64,000 nucleotides of DNA from JAHBNG01 sp039028975 (GTDB lineage: Bacteria > Chloroflexota > Anaerolineae > Caldilineales > Caldilineaceae): the NCBI GenBank assembly GCA_039028975.1, contig JBCCHB010000071.1, positions 1-64,000 on the forward strand, given 5' to 3'. Positions 1 through 7,495 of this stretch are shown here, one piece after another. Positions within the stretch are counted from its first letter, which is position 1; every line of letters begins with the position of its first letter. The notes under the pieces were generated by a model. That model was not told the DNA's origin and did no database searches. It saw only the letters and a program-made list of their open reading frames with translations. The position numbers were made by a program, and so were the translations under genes.

Positions 1-300
1 GCGCTCCATCTGGGCTGAATCCCACCGACCAAACAGTTGAAGTGTGGCCGTCGAGGGTGGCCAGCTCCTCTCCACTCTCGGCATCCCAGAGGCGGACGGT
101 ATTGTCTTCACTCCCGGATACGATGTGCGCTCCATCTGGGCTGAATCCCACCGACCAAACAGTTGAAGTGTGGCCGTCGAGGGTGGCCAGCTCCTCTCCA
201 CTCTCGGCATCCCAGAGGCGGACGGTAGTGTCTGAACTCCCGGATACGATGCGCGCTCCATCTGGGCTGAATCCCACCGACAAAACAGTTGAAGTGTGGC
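1..300. repeat. Tandem 126-bp repeats encoding WD40 blades
   Basis: The same segment recurs at 1, 127 and 253 with only a few differences, a period of 126 bp or 42 codons, exactly one WD40 blade. Each blade reads on the minus strand as GHTSTVWSVGFSPDGA followed by a VRLWDAESGEEL stretch. The array continues past the left edge. Confidence 0.95.
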
Positions 301-2428
301 CAAAGATCAGTTTTAGGGGCGTCAGATCGCTGCTGCGCCAGAGGCGAATGGTGCCGTCGGCTCCGCCTGAGGCAATGGTTTGACCATCGGGGCTAAAGAC
401 CGTGCTATAGACAATCCCTTGGTGGCGCCTATTTGGAGCTGGGAAGGTACGCCGCCAACGAGCGTTGGCAACAGCCGCGCGCAAGGCTTGGTCGCTATCC
501 ACAGTGGGATCGATCAGGAGACGGTCGCGGGCCAGAATCAGAGAGATATCTCGGTCGCTGCTGTAGTTGGCCAAGAAACTGTCGTCATTGACAATGCGCT
601 GTTGATTGACGCGCAGCAGCAGGCCCAAGGCCCGGTTGGCTTGGGCATCGGCGCGGACGGCCTCATCTTCGGCCCGTTCGGCTTCGGCCTCGGCAGTCGA
701 CCTGGCATCAGCGGCTACGGTGGCTTGACCTTCAGCAGTGGTTCTGGCATCGGCGGCTACGGTCGCCTGGTATTCGGCCGTGGTTCTGGCCTCCTCGGCC
801 TCGGCCTCTCTCGTTTCGGCAGTATCTCGAGCGTTCGAGGCATCATTCGTTTGGATGAGTGCATAAACCGTGAGAGCGATTAGGGCTACCATTACGGCAG
901 CGGCAATGGAAATGGTTTGGATGCGAGTGCGGGTTCTAATCCGCACCTGATTTCGGCTGCGAGTCAGGAAGGTGCGTTCGTCCGCACTCACATCTTTGGG
1001 GTTGGTCTGGGCAAAGGTCTCTAGTTCGCTGAGGGCAAAACCTTCAGGCAGTTGCTTCTCGATAGAGCCATTGGCCATCCAGCGTTGGTAGGCCTGGGTC
1101 ACGGGATTGGGGTTCTGGGTTAACCAGCCGGTGTTGGCCCGCTGAATCGGCTCCACAAAGCGGTCGTGAACCAGTTCTGTCCAGGCACCGCCAGCCCGCA
1201 GCTCTGTGCGCAGCAGAAAGCGTCTGGTCAGTTCGTCTACAACCGGGTTGGGCAGGTTGGCCGTCTGGCCCAGCTCTTCATTGCGGTAAGCCGTACTACG
1301 AGTGCCCGATTCAGTGATCATCTGGGTAGAGAACCACTCTCGTAGGGCACGTTCGCTGGTCTCAATGTTTGGCTGCTGGAGCACTTGGGCCAGAATTTCT
1401 TCGTAGAATTGGGTCAATGCGCTATCCACATCGCCTGATTCTTGCAGATCGGCGTGGGTAATCTCTCCGGTCCGGTTGTTGCTTTGCAGATCTTCCCAGA
1501 GCTGGTAACAGACCACCTGCAACTGAACCGGTTCCAGATATTGGCCCGATTGGGTTTTGGGCTGGCCAGCCACGCGGATTTGTCGCAGATTGTCTACCAA
1601 CTGTTCAGCTACGCCCGGGCCAAAGGGTCGCCCTCCTAATTCTGCCGGCTTGCGTATGGCGTCCAGGGCGGCCTCGATATCCATGCGTTCCATGTGGTAG
1701 CGGGTGCGCAATCCACCGGGCAGGAGGTGGCTAAAGGGGGTGAGTCCCCCTACGTAATCTTCCCGCATGACCAGGACCAGCCACAGAAAGGGATCGTCCT
1801 CCAAGGCAGTACGGAGCTGCTGAAAGAAATCGACTCGCCGCCCCCACGCTTCGGGGTGGGTGGTCAGAATCTCTTCAAATTGGTCAATAATCAGTACACG
1901 TGGATGCAACTCATACTCATCGCCCTCACCTGGCTCATCTCCATCACCCCCCTCCTCTTCAACATACCGCCAGTCACGCCCGTCCCACATCATGCCCTGC
2001 AACAGCTCGGTCAGCGGTTGATTGGCGAAGTTGGCTTGCCGCTCGGGTCGCCCGTCCAGATAGGTCATGAGGTTATGGACATAGATATTCTGGGGGGCTA
2101 AACCATCAGCCGGATCGCCACCCCCTACCCGACCTACAGGCAGCACTTCAAAGCTGCGTTCTTCCAGGCCCGGAATCAATCGGGTGTTGACGAGAGAGCT
2201 TTTGCCTGCGCCCGACTGGGCAAAGAAGAGGACCACCCGATTGGCAATGACCAGCGAGAGCAGGTCACGGGCTTCCCGCTCCCGGCCAAAGAAGAGGTGG
2301 CGTTGGGCACTGGTAAAGGTTTGGGGTCCCACATAGGGATTTCCCGTAACCTCCGGGGTATTCCCAGGCAAGGTATTCAGTTGATTGATGCTGGGGGAAT
2401 TGATGTTGGCTTCGTTGGATGTAGTCAC
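1..2428 (-). CDS. nSTAND1 NTPase with transmembrane segment, coiled coil and WD40 repeats (3' end outside window)
   Basis: Predicted STAND-class signalling NTPase, probably the sensor/switch of the conflict operon it closes. It starts at a GTG that overlaps the TGA of the SIR2 gene by 4 bases (GTGA), so translation is probably coupled. N-terminus: NPYVGPQTF then FFGRE (about residues 47-50), Walker A SGAGKSSL (about 72-79), and Walker B LIIDQFEE near residue 180, all typical of the nSTAND1 family. A hydrophobic helix near residues 508-528 follows an Arg-rich stretch, then an Ala/Glu/Arg-rich heptad region to about 605, then WD40 repeats from about 680 to the edge. The three WD40 units at the left edge are nearly identical at DNA level (126-bp period). 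About 809 residues are visible and the gene continues beyond the window. The cytoplasm/membrane placement is inferred from the single helix. Confidence 0.9.
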   Translation of the reverse strand, partial: MTTSNEANINSPSINQLNTLPGNTPEVTGNPYVGPQTFTSAQRHLFFGREREARDLLSLVIANRVVLFFAQSGAGKSSLVNTRLIPGLEERSFEVLPVGRVGGGDPADGLAPQNIYVHNLMTYLDGRPERQANFANQPLTELLQGMMWDGRDWRYVEEEGGDGDEPGEGDEYELHPRVLIIDQFEEILTTHPEAWGRRVDFFQQLRTALEDDPFLWLVLVMREDYVGGLTPFSHLLPGGLRTRYHMERMDIEAALDAIRKPAELGGRPFGPGVAEQLVDNLRQIRVAGQPKTQSGQYLEPVQLQVVCYQLWEDLQSNNRTGEITHADLQESGDVDSALTQFYEEILAQVLQQPNIETSERALREWFSTQMITESGTRSTAYRNEELGQTANLPNPVVDELTRRFLLRTELRAGGAWTELVHDRFVEPIQRANTGWLTQNPNPVTQAYQRWMANGSIEKQLPEGFALSELETFAQTNPKDVSADERTFLTRSRNQVRIRTRTRIQTISIAAAVMVALIALTVYALIQTNDASNARDTAETREAEAEEARTTAEYQATVAADARTTAEGQATVAADARSTAEAEAERAEDEAVRADAQANRALGLLLRVNQQRIVNDDSFLANYSSDRDISLILARDRLLIDPTVDSDQALRAAVANARWRRTFPAPNRRHQGIVYSTVFSPDGQTIASGGADGTIRLWRSSDLTPLKLIFGHTSTVLSVGFSPDGARIVSGSSDTTVRLWDAESGEELATLDGHTSTVWSVGFSPDGAHIVSGSEDNTVRLWDAESGEELATLDGHTSTVWSVGFSPDGA

Positions 2429-3636
2429 GATTGATTCTGCGTGCTCCCCAAGTTTATCCGCTGATTCCACTGGTCCCAAAGCGTAACCATAAAGCGATCA
2501 ATACTACTCCACTCGACGCGAAAATTGGTACTCTTAAAGTAGTCGTTAAGGTATTTACGGGCCATCTCTTTATCATCAATCCCCTCCTGGTATTTGGGGT
2601 CAAGCTGGATGGCGATGCCGTACATGCGGTCCAAAATGCGCAGTCGAGTATGTTGGCGGTTGATCAGCCCCCGGTAGAGAATGCGAAAGTCCCAGTCCTG
2701 AATCTGATAGCCCAAAAGCAGGAGGGATGATTCCTCCAAGGCAGTACGCAGGTAGAGAGGAATCAGCGGGTTGTTGGCGTTGGTATCCTGGGCCAGTTCC
2801 AGCAGGTAGTCCAGATGATCATCTTCACTCAAGACCAGTGAGCGGGGATACTTCTCGTAGCCGTGGAGGTGGTAGACGACGGGCTCTTCTCGGCTGGGAA
2901 TGTAGTTTGGATCGGGTCGGTGTTCAGGGGCCACACTTTCTGGTTCCATGTTCCACAGGCAGAAGTGGGTGCGTACAGTTTCGGCATCCTCGGCTATCAA
3001 TGCCCGCTCCAAAAAGTCATGGTAGCTGGTAGTCACATAGATGGGCAGACGCAGCTTGGCCAACGTGCGCAGCGGATCGGGTCTGGTTTGGGTAAAGTTT
3101 GGATAATCCAGTTCGGCTACAATGTCCGAGAAGCTCTTGTCCATCAGTTGCTTGCGCAGTCCAACAACAACCTCCTCAACACTTTGGTCGCCTTCAGCTA
3201 CGTCCAGCAGACACTCTTTGAGAAAGTGGAGGTAGCTTCTCTTGGCCTTGGGCATATCATCGCTGATAACCCGATGAAATTGGGCCACCTTGGCTAGCTG
3301 AGGCTTGTCCGGCAGAGGATACCCAATCGCCCTGGCCCACAATTCGGCCAACTCCTCATTGACGGGGAGTCCTTCAGAAGCATGGTGATCCAGGGCTTCG
3401 TAGAATTGATCAGATGAACCGTCGCCTTTCTTAAGGCCAATGTTGTCGTCATCATCAACATCAAAGATGCGATTGTTGCGCACAGCATTGCCGACAATCG
3501 GGACCACCCTATGTTCGCGAATGCGCTGGTAGAGATCGTCCCAAAAACCCTGGTCATTAGCATCTAGGCCAATGTCCTTGGCTGGGGCATTTAGCCGCCT
3601 ACTTAAGGCGCTTCTGCGGGTGACTGCCATATTCAT
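2425..3636 (-). CDS. SIR2-like family protein (putative NAD-consuming effector)
   Basis: About 400 residues, SIR2_2-type Rossmann protein. Recognisable blocks in order: VPIVGNAV (45-52, the dinucleotide-binding loop), YVTTSYHDFLE (200-210, equivalent of the usual TTNYD(D)LLE), VYHLHGY (254-260, carrying the conserved His 258), SEDDHLDY (270-277) and LLLLGYQIQDWDFR (305-318). SIR2 proteins of this type act as NADases or NAD-binding modules in antiphage systems. The Asn and Asp usually found in the TxNxD motif are Ser and His here, so activity is uncertain. ATG at 3636 is adjacent to AAGGA; the ATG at 3630 has better spacing (6 nt) and may be the true start. It lies between the EAD1/FGE gene (117-bp gap) and the nSTAND1 gene (4-bp overlap). 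Confidence 0.88.
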   Translation of the reverse strand: MNMAVTRRSALSRRLNAPAKDIGLDANDQGFWDDLYQRIREHRVVPIVGNAVRNNRIFDVDDDDNIGLKKGDGSSDQFYEALDHHASEGLPVNEELAELWARAIGYPLPDKPQLAKVAQFHRVISDDMPKAKRSYLHFLKECLLDVAEGDQSVEEVVVGLRKQLMDKSFSDIVAELDYPNFTQTRPDPLRTLAKLRLPIYVTTSYHDFLERALIAEDAETVRTHFCLWNMEPESVAPEHRPDPNYIPSREEPVVYHLHGYEKYPRSLVLSEDDHLDYLLELAQDTNANNPLIPLYLRTALEESSLLLLGYQIQDWDFRILYRGLINRQHTRLRILDRMYGIAIQLDPKYQEGIDDKEMARKYLNDYFKSTNFRVEWSSIDRFMVTLWDQWNQRINLGSTQNQS

Positions 3637-3753
3637 TCCTTATTCAATTCAATCATTCTCGGTAGATCTCAGTGACGATAGCGTTTTTGTGTAGAGCGCT
3701 TCGCATCTGAGGATGCTCGCTCCCTGGATTGTGATCTACGGATTCTTTTCTAA

Positions 3754-4941
3754 TCAATATCTATCAACCATCATCATCACACGGAAGCCATAGCGTTTGT
3801 GGGGAATGCCACGACTATTGGGTAGCTGGTTATTGCGCGCCGCGCAGCGTAATATCGAACCCTTGTCCATATAACTACCACCCCGCCATATGCGTCGAAT
3901 CTGAGCATTGGCATCCGGAGCATTGCGTTCATCATCCTGCCAGGGATAGAGATACCGTTCATCCGGTTCACGCAGCCGTTCACCCCACAAGGAACGGGTC
4001 CATTCGCGTACGTTGCCAACCAAATCATAGCAGCCATATTCGTTCTGGGCTGGATAGTGATCCACGGCCGTTGTCGAACTGCCACCGTGGTTGCAGCGGG
4101 TATCCTGCCATTCGTCACCCCAGGGGTATGTACGTCCATCGGTGGTGCGTGCTGCCTTCTCCCAGTGGGCCTCAGTCGGCAATTGATAGCCACGTCCTGT
4201 TTCGCTGCTCAACCAGGCACAGTACGCCAGTGCCTCGGTAAAGGTGACGCCAATGACAGGATGGTGAAGACGTTCTAAATGGGGGGATTGTCCGTCCCAC
4301 CCTAACTCAGGGGGGACTATCTGATTCTTCGCTTGGGTGTAGGAGGCATACGCTCGATTTGTAATGGGAAACTTACCCATACGAAAATCAGCCAAGTCGA
4401 TATGATCCATTGACGCTTCCACTGCGGAAAATCTTTCAGATGAATTGTCACCCATCCAAAATGGCCCGCCAGGAATCAACACAGTCTCTGGCTCAAATGG
4501 CAGACGCTCGAAGGTCCCGTTGAGTAACGCCTCTCGCTCTTGCTGTTCTTTCTGGAGAGCTAGCGCTTCTTCCGTATTCTGGACGTGGATATGGATACCG
4601 CCCTCGATCACCATCCTGCCATGAAAATCTTCGGGCAGAGGGAGTGGCGCAAACTCAAGTTCCCCCAGCTCTTGGACAACGGCACGTACTATGGCGTTGT
4701 CAGGAACGGCTTCTTGTGCTGCACGCATCAAGCTGTGCAGACCTCCTTCTTCCGCCGCGAAGACGCGGATCAAGTCATAGGTCATCTCAGTCAAGGTGCG
4801 CCCTTGAACGGGGACTATCTGTTCGAGATCTCTGTTGAGGCGAATCCTGGTCAGCATCTGCAAGGCGCTGAAGGTGCTGAAGCCATTGAGTAAGGCGTTG
4901 TGTAGTTTTTGGATCTGTTGGTTGGTTGGTTGGTTTGGCAT
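3754..4941 (-). CDS. EAD1 domain fused to formylglycine-generating-enzyme (SUMF1)-fold domain
   Basis: 395 residues from the ATG at 4941 (a TTG two codons upstream is also open). Residues about 10-92 (LHNALL...STFSALQMLTRIRL...LIRVFAAEEGGLHSLMRAAQE) match the helical effector-associated domain EAD1, a homotypic adaptor that links components of STAND conflict systems. Residues about 152-395 are an FGE-sulfatase fold: IPGGPFWMGD, YQLPTEAHWEKAAR, YPWGDEW, DLVGNVREWT, WRGGSYMDKGS, YGFR. In active formylglycine-generating enzymes the GGSYM block is followed by two catalytic Cys; here the first is Asp and the second falls in a deletion, leaving only Cys 366, so it is probably a binding module rather than an oxidase. 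First gene of the operon with SIR2 and nSTAND1. No good Shine-Dalgarno is visible. Confidence 0.85.
   Translation of the reverse strand: MPNQPTNQQIQKLHNALLNGFSTFSALQMLTRIRLNRDLEQIVPVQGRTLTEMTYDLIRVFAAEEGGLHSLMRAAQEAVPDNAIVRAVVQELGELEFAPLPLPEDFHGRMVIEGGIHIHVQNTEEALALQKEQQEREALLNGTFERLPFEPETVLIPGGPFWMGDNSSERFSAVEASMDHIDLADFRMGKFPITNRAYASYTQAKNQIVPPELGWDGQSPHLERLHHPVIGVTFTEALAYCAWLSSETGRGYQLPTEAHWEKAARTTDGRTYPWGDEWQDTRCNHGGSSTTAVDHYPAQNEYGCYDLVGNVREWTRSLWGERLREPDERYLYPWQDDERNAPDANAQIRRIWRGGSYMDKGSILRCAARNNQLPNSRGIPHKRYGFRVMMMVDRY
4918..4937. repeat. TTGG tetranucleotide repeat at the start of the EAD1/FGE gene
   Basis: Four perfect TTGG units (4918-4933) followed by TTTGG, that is CCAA repeats on the coding strand, begin two codons after the ATG at 4941. 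A unit of four in the first codons could shift frame if copy number changed; four units is short for a contingency locus. Confidence 0.7.
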
Positions 4942-4998
4942 TTGCAAAAGAGTAGGAAATAGCTGGTTAGAATGGGTTCAACTCAGAATGCATTATCC

Positions 4999-5099
4999 AA
5001 TTTCGGGATTTGTATCGAAATTTGCCCCGTGCAGGCAATCGGCTTGTCATGTTGCTGATACGTCTAATCATATTGGTAATGAAGAAATATCTTATTATA
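4999..5099 (-). promoter_or_regulatory. Possible promoter and operator dyad for the EAD1/SIR2/nSTAND1 operon
   Basis: In the 230-bp gap upstream of 4941 there is a perfect minus-strand TATAAT (5094-5099), but no convincing -35. Downstream lies a 7-bp dyad AATTTCG/CGAAATT (4999-5005 and 5016-5022), spaced like an operator. Nothing else is recognisable in 4948-5172. Confidence 0.3.
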
Positions 5100-5172
5100 C
5101 GCGATGGGATAAGGTGATTCATTGAAGCATCCTCTCAAATGTGTATTCGCGCAATGCTAACCACTCCTATAG

Positions 5173-5607
5173 TTAATAGACAATCCCATGTTCTACATAG
5201 AACTTGAGCAGCGTGAGGGCTTCACCCCATCCCGCCGCACAGCCAAGCATCACCTGAGTGCGCTCAAATGTATCCAGATAGCCCGTCTCGCGCAGCCGCA
5301 CAATTGTTCCTTCAGCAACTGGTTCAAAATCCAGGGACACGGTAGATGGCTCTTTGCGCCACTGAAAGACGTAGCGATGAGGTCGGTTCGCCTCTAATAC
5401 GGCTCCACCGTCTTCGGCAGTCTCTTTGTTCGGCCCCCAATCCTTCCAACGCCAAGTCATGTAGCCACCAGGATGTGGGTCAACTTCCGCACCCGTTGTG
5501 AACCAGGTATCTAGCTCCGATGCCGTGGTAAAGGCGTCGTAGACGCGCGTCGGTTCAGCGCGGATAAAAATGTCATGTTCGATGATGAGGTTGCTAATCT
5601 GAGTCAT
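5173..5607 (-). CDS. SRPBCC / AHSA1-like domain protein
   Basis: 144 residues, a single START-like hydrophobic-cavity domain of the activator-of-Hsp90-ATPase-1-like (AHSA1) group. Family features: an early IFIRAEPTRVYDAFTTASELDTWFT strand-helix, GGYMTWRWKDWGP, RYVFQWRKEPSTVSLDFEP, and a long C-terminal helix (GWGEALTLLKFYVEHG). Its ligand is unknown. ATG at 5607 has GGAG six bases upstream. Last gene of an apparent operon with the helicase-associated protein (28-bp gap) and GH127. Members commonly accompany regulators or toxin/solvent responses, but nothing here points to a specific role. Confidence 0.8.
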   Translation of the reverse strand: MTQISNLIIEHDIFIRAEPTRVYDAFTTASELDTWFTTGAEVDPHPGGYMTWRWKDWGPNKETAEDGGAVLEANRPHRYVFQWRKEPSTVSLDFEPVAEGTIVRLRETGYLDTFERTQVMLGCAAGWGEALTLLKFYVEHGIVY

Positions 5608-5635
5608 GGTTTTCTCCTACATGCTTCGTTTGTAG

Positions 5636-7474
5636 CTAGATAAGCGGAGGCAATGAATACCCAAGGTCATGTACGGCACGGCGAAAAGCGCTAAAGGATT
5701 TGGCTGGAACCACAATATGCTGCTCTCCGGCGGGCAAGCAATGTTTGCGAACAGTACTCTCATTGGCTATTAAGCGAGCTAGGCGGTTATCGCTCACGTG
5801 AAGCAGGTGGGCGTCTTCCATATGGGTCAGGGCCGCTGCTTTCTTCGCAGCTTCTTTGAACAATATAGCAACTGTTTGGGGCAAATCACCTGCGGACTTG
5901 GCCTCAAGGAAGGTTTGGATCTCCCGAATGGTCAAGCCCGCTTCATGGGCTTCTAGCATTTTCTTGCGTTCAATCTTCCAAACTTGATCCGAACTCTGCC
6001 GGGCAAAGCGCTCAATTTGCAGACGATCACTGGCGGGTAGTCGCTCTATGGCCACAACGTCATGATTGGGCAAGACTTTGATAAGCTGCTGCGCTTCAAT
6101 TTGGGGCGGGGTATAAGTGCTCGTTTGGCCAAGACACCAAGCGCCTAGGTTGTTCAAGCGGATATAGGAAAGGCCATCATACTCACTCAGACAATCCATA
6201 TCATCGATACCCCACAGATCACCAAAGTCGAGCCTTGCATGGGCTGGCGGAATATAGGCAATGTCAATCAGCCCCAACGTTGCCGCATATTCCATGAGAA
6301 AGACGAGCAGATAGCGGGCCTGGATAACCTGCCATGTACCATAGCCATCATATCCCAAACTGCCATAGTTGCTGTCCTCAATATATAGCTCCCACAGATC
6401 CCGTGAGACCGAAAAGGAATAGCCACTGGCTTGCATATAACGAGAAAATTCGCTAAAGCTAATCCACTGGTTAGCTGGGAGCTTACTCAGAGCTTCGGCA
6501 ATGGTCTTGCGCCGACCGGCAGGGGCCGTCATGCCATGTTTACCCCGCCCCGTCTGCCCTTTGATTTCGCTAATTCGGTTGAACTCATCCAGTAACGTGG
6601 TTCTGAGCCAGCTCTTCCAAATTTTGCCGATGGTCTTGTGTGCTGGAGATGACAGAGCCTTCTTCCCTGCCGGGGTCAGCTGTAGTTTTGTTCCAGCCAG
6701 TTCGGCCAATTTGCCAGCCTGGACGAGCAGAGGCCAAGCAAACGCCCGCATCGCCCCCGGTTCGGTTGGTCCCCAAATATCATCTGTTGCGTCGGGATCG
6801 GGAGGAGGGAAATAGTCGCCGCCGTCCAAGACTTGGCCAAGGGTGCGTACGCTTGCCGCAGTAGGGCGTTTGGTTTTGGCGGTTATCCGTATTTTTCCTG
6901 CTTCAATCAGGCGCAAAGTTGTCAAGAGATCGTTTTGGGCCATCTGTTGGGTATGGCGGTCGATTAACTCAACCTCTTCTGGCTCTCCCTGGTCGCGCTG
7001 CCAATGCCATTGGGTGAGCGGCACGCTTTCGGGCAGCGTGGTTGCTGTTTGGAGTTCAAAATCCCGAGGCGCCGGGACAAATTCTTTTAGCGCAGCCCGT
7101 AAATCTTTCGGCATCACCTTTTGATAGAAAAAGAGGTTTAAAGCAGATGGTTGGGTGCTTCTATAGCCATAGCCAGATCCTCCCCAATCCGGATCGCCAT
7201 TATACTTGGCACGGAAGGCAGAGGCGTCAAAGGTATCCGACGGGCCATGAACAACTTCAGCTACGGCGGATTGCTGGAGGGAACCAAGCTCTTTCCAAAT
7301 CTGTTGCAAGCGAGTTGGGTCCATTAGTTGGCTATGGATTAGCCGAACAATATCATCCTTGCGTGTGGGAACCTGAATAGGGATGTTGTGCGCAAGACCC
7401 TTTAGCCGATCAACAGTCAAATTATGAAGGTACTCTTCTAGAAATTGAGGGTTGCGTATTTTTCGTTTGGCCAT
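5636..7474 (-). CDS. Helicase-associated (XPB/Ssl2-like) domain protein without helicase motor
   Basis: 612 residues. The C-terminal third, from IKVLPNHDVVAIERLPASDRLQIERFA through MLEAHEAGLTIREIQTFLEAKSAGDLPQTVAILFKEA, matches the helicase-associated domain found in bacterial proteins annotated as XPB/Ssl2-type (Helicase_C_3). There is no Walker A or DEAD box, so it is not a helicase. The N-terminus (FLEEYLHNLTVDRLKGLAHNI...PTRKDDIVRLIHSQL) looks like a SAP-like helical nucleic-acid-binding segment. Such proteins are frequent in actinobacteria and Chloroflexota and are of unknown function. ATG at 7474 lies 21 bp after the GH127 stop, so it is probably cotranscribed. Confidence 0.7.
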   Translation of the reverse strand: MAKRKIRNPQFLEEYLHNLTVDRLKGLAHNIPIQVPTRKDDIVRLIHSQLMDPTRLQQIWKELGSLQQSAVAEVVHGPSDTFDASAFRAKYNGDPDWGGSGYGYRSTQPSALNLFFYQKVMPKDLRAALKEFVPAPRDFELQTATTLPESVPLTQWHWQRDQGEPEEVELIDRHTQQMAQNDLLTTLRLIEAGKIRITAKTKRPTAASVRTLGQVLDGGDYFPPPDPDATDDIWGPTEPGAMRAFAWPLLVQAGKLAELAGTKLQLTPAGKKALSSPAHKTIGKIWKSWLRTTLLDEFNRISEIKGQTGRGKHGMTAPAGRRKTIAEALSKLPANQWISFSEFSRYMQASGYSFSVSRDLWELYIEDSNYGSLGYDGYGTWQVIQARYLLVFLMEYAATLGLIDIAYIPPAHARLDFGDLWGIDDMDCLSEYDGLSYIRLNNLGAWCLGQTSTYTPPQIEAQQLIKVLPNHDVVAIERLPASDRLQIERFARQSSDQVWKIERKKMLEAHEAGLTIREIQTFLEAKSAGDLPQTVAILFKEAAKKAAALTHMEDAHLLHVSDNRLARLIANESTVRKHCLPAGEQHIVVPAKSFSAFRRAVHDLGYSLPPLI

Positions 7475-7495
7475 TGTATTTTCTCTGATATATAT

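Noticed and set aside
380..883. Glycine-rich plus-strand open frame (GFGLGSRPGISGYGG...)
   Set aside because: It is antisense to the coiled-coil and WD40 linker of the nSTAND1 gene; the Gly pattern comes from Ala/Glu codons on the minus strand.
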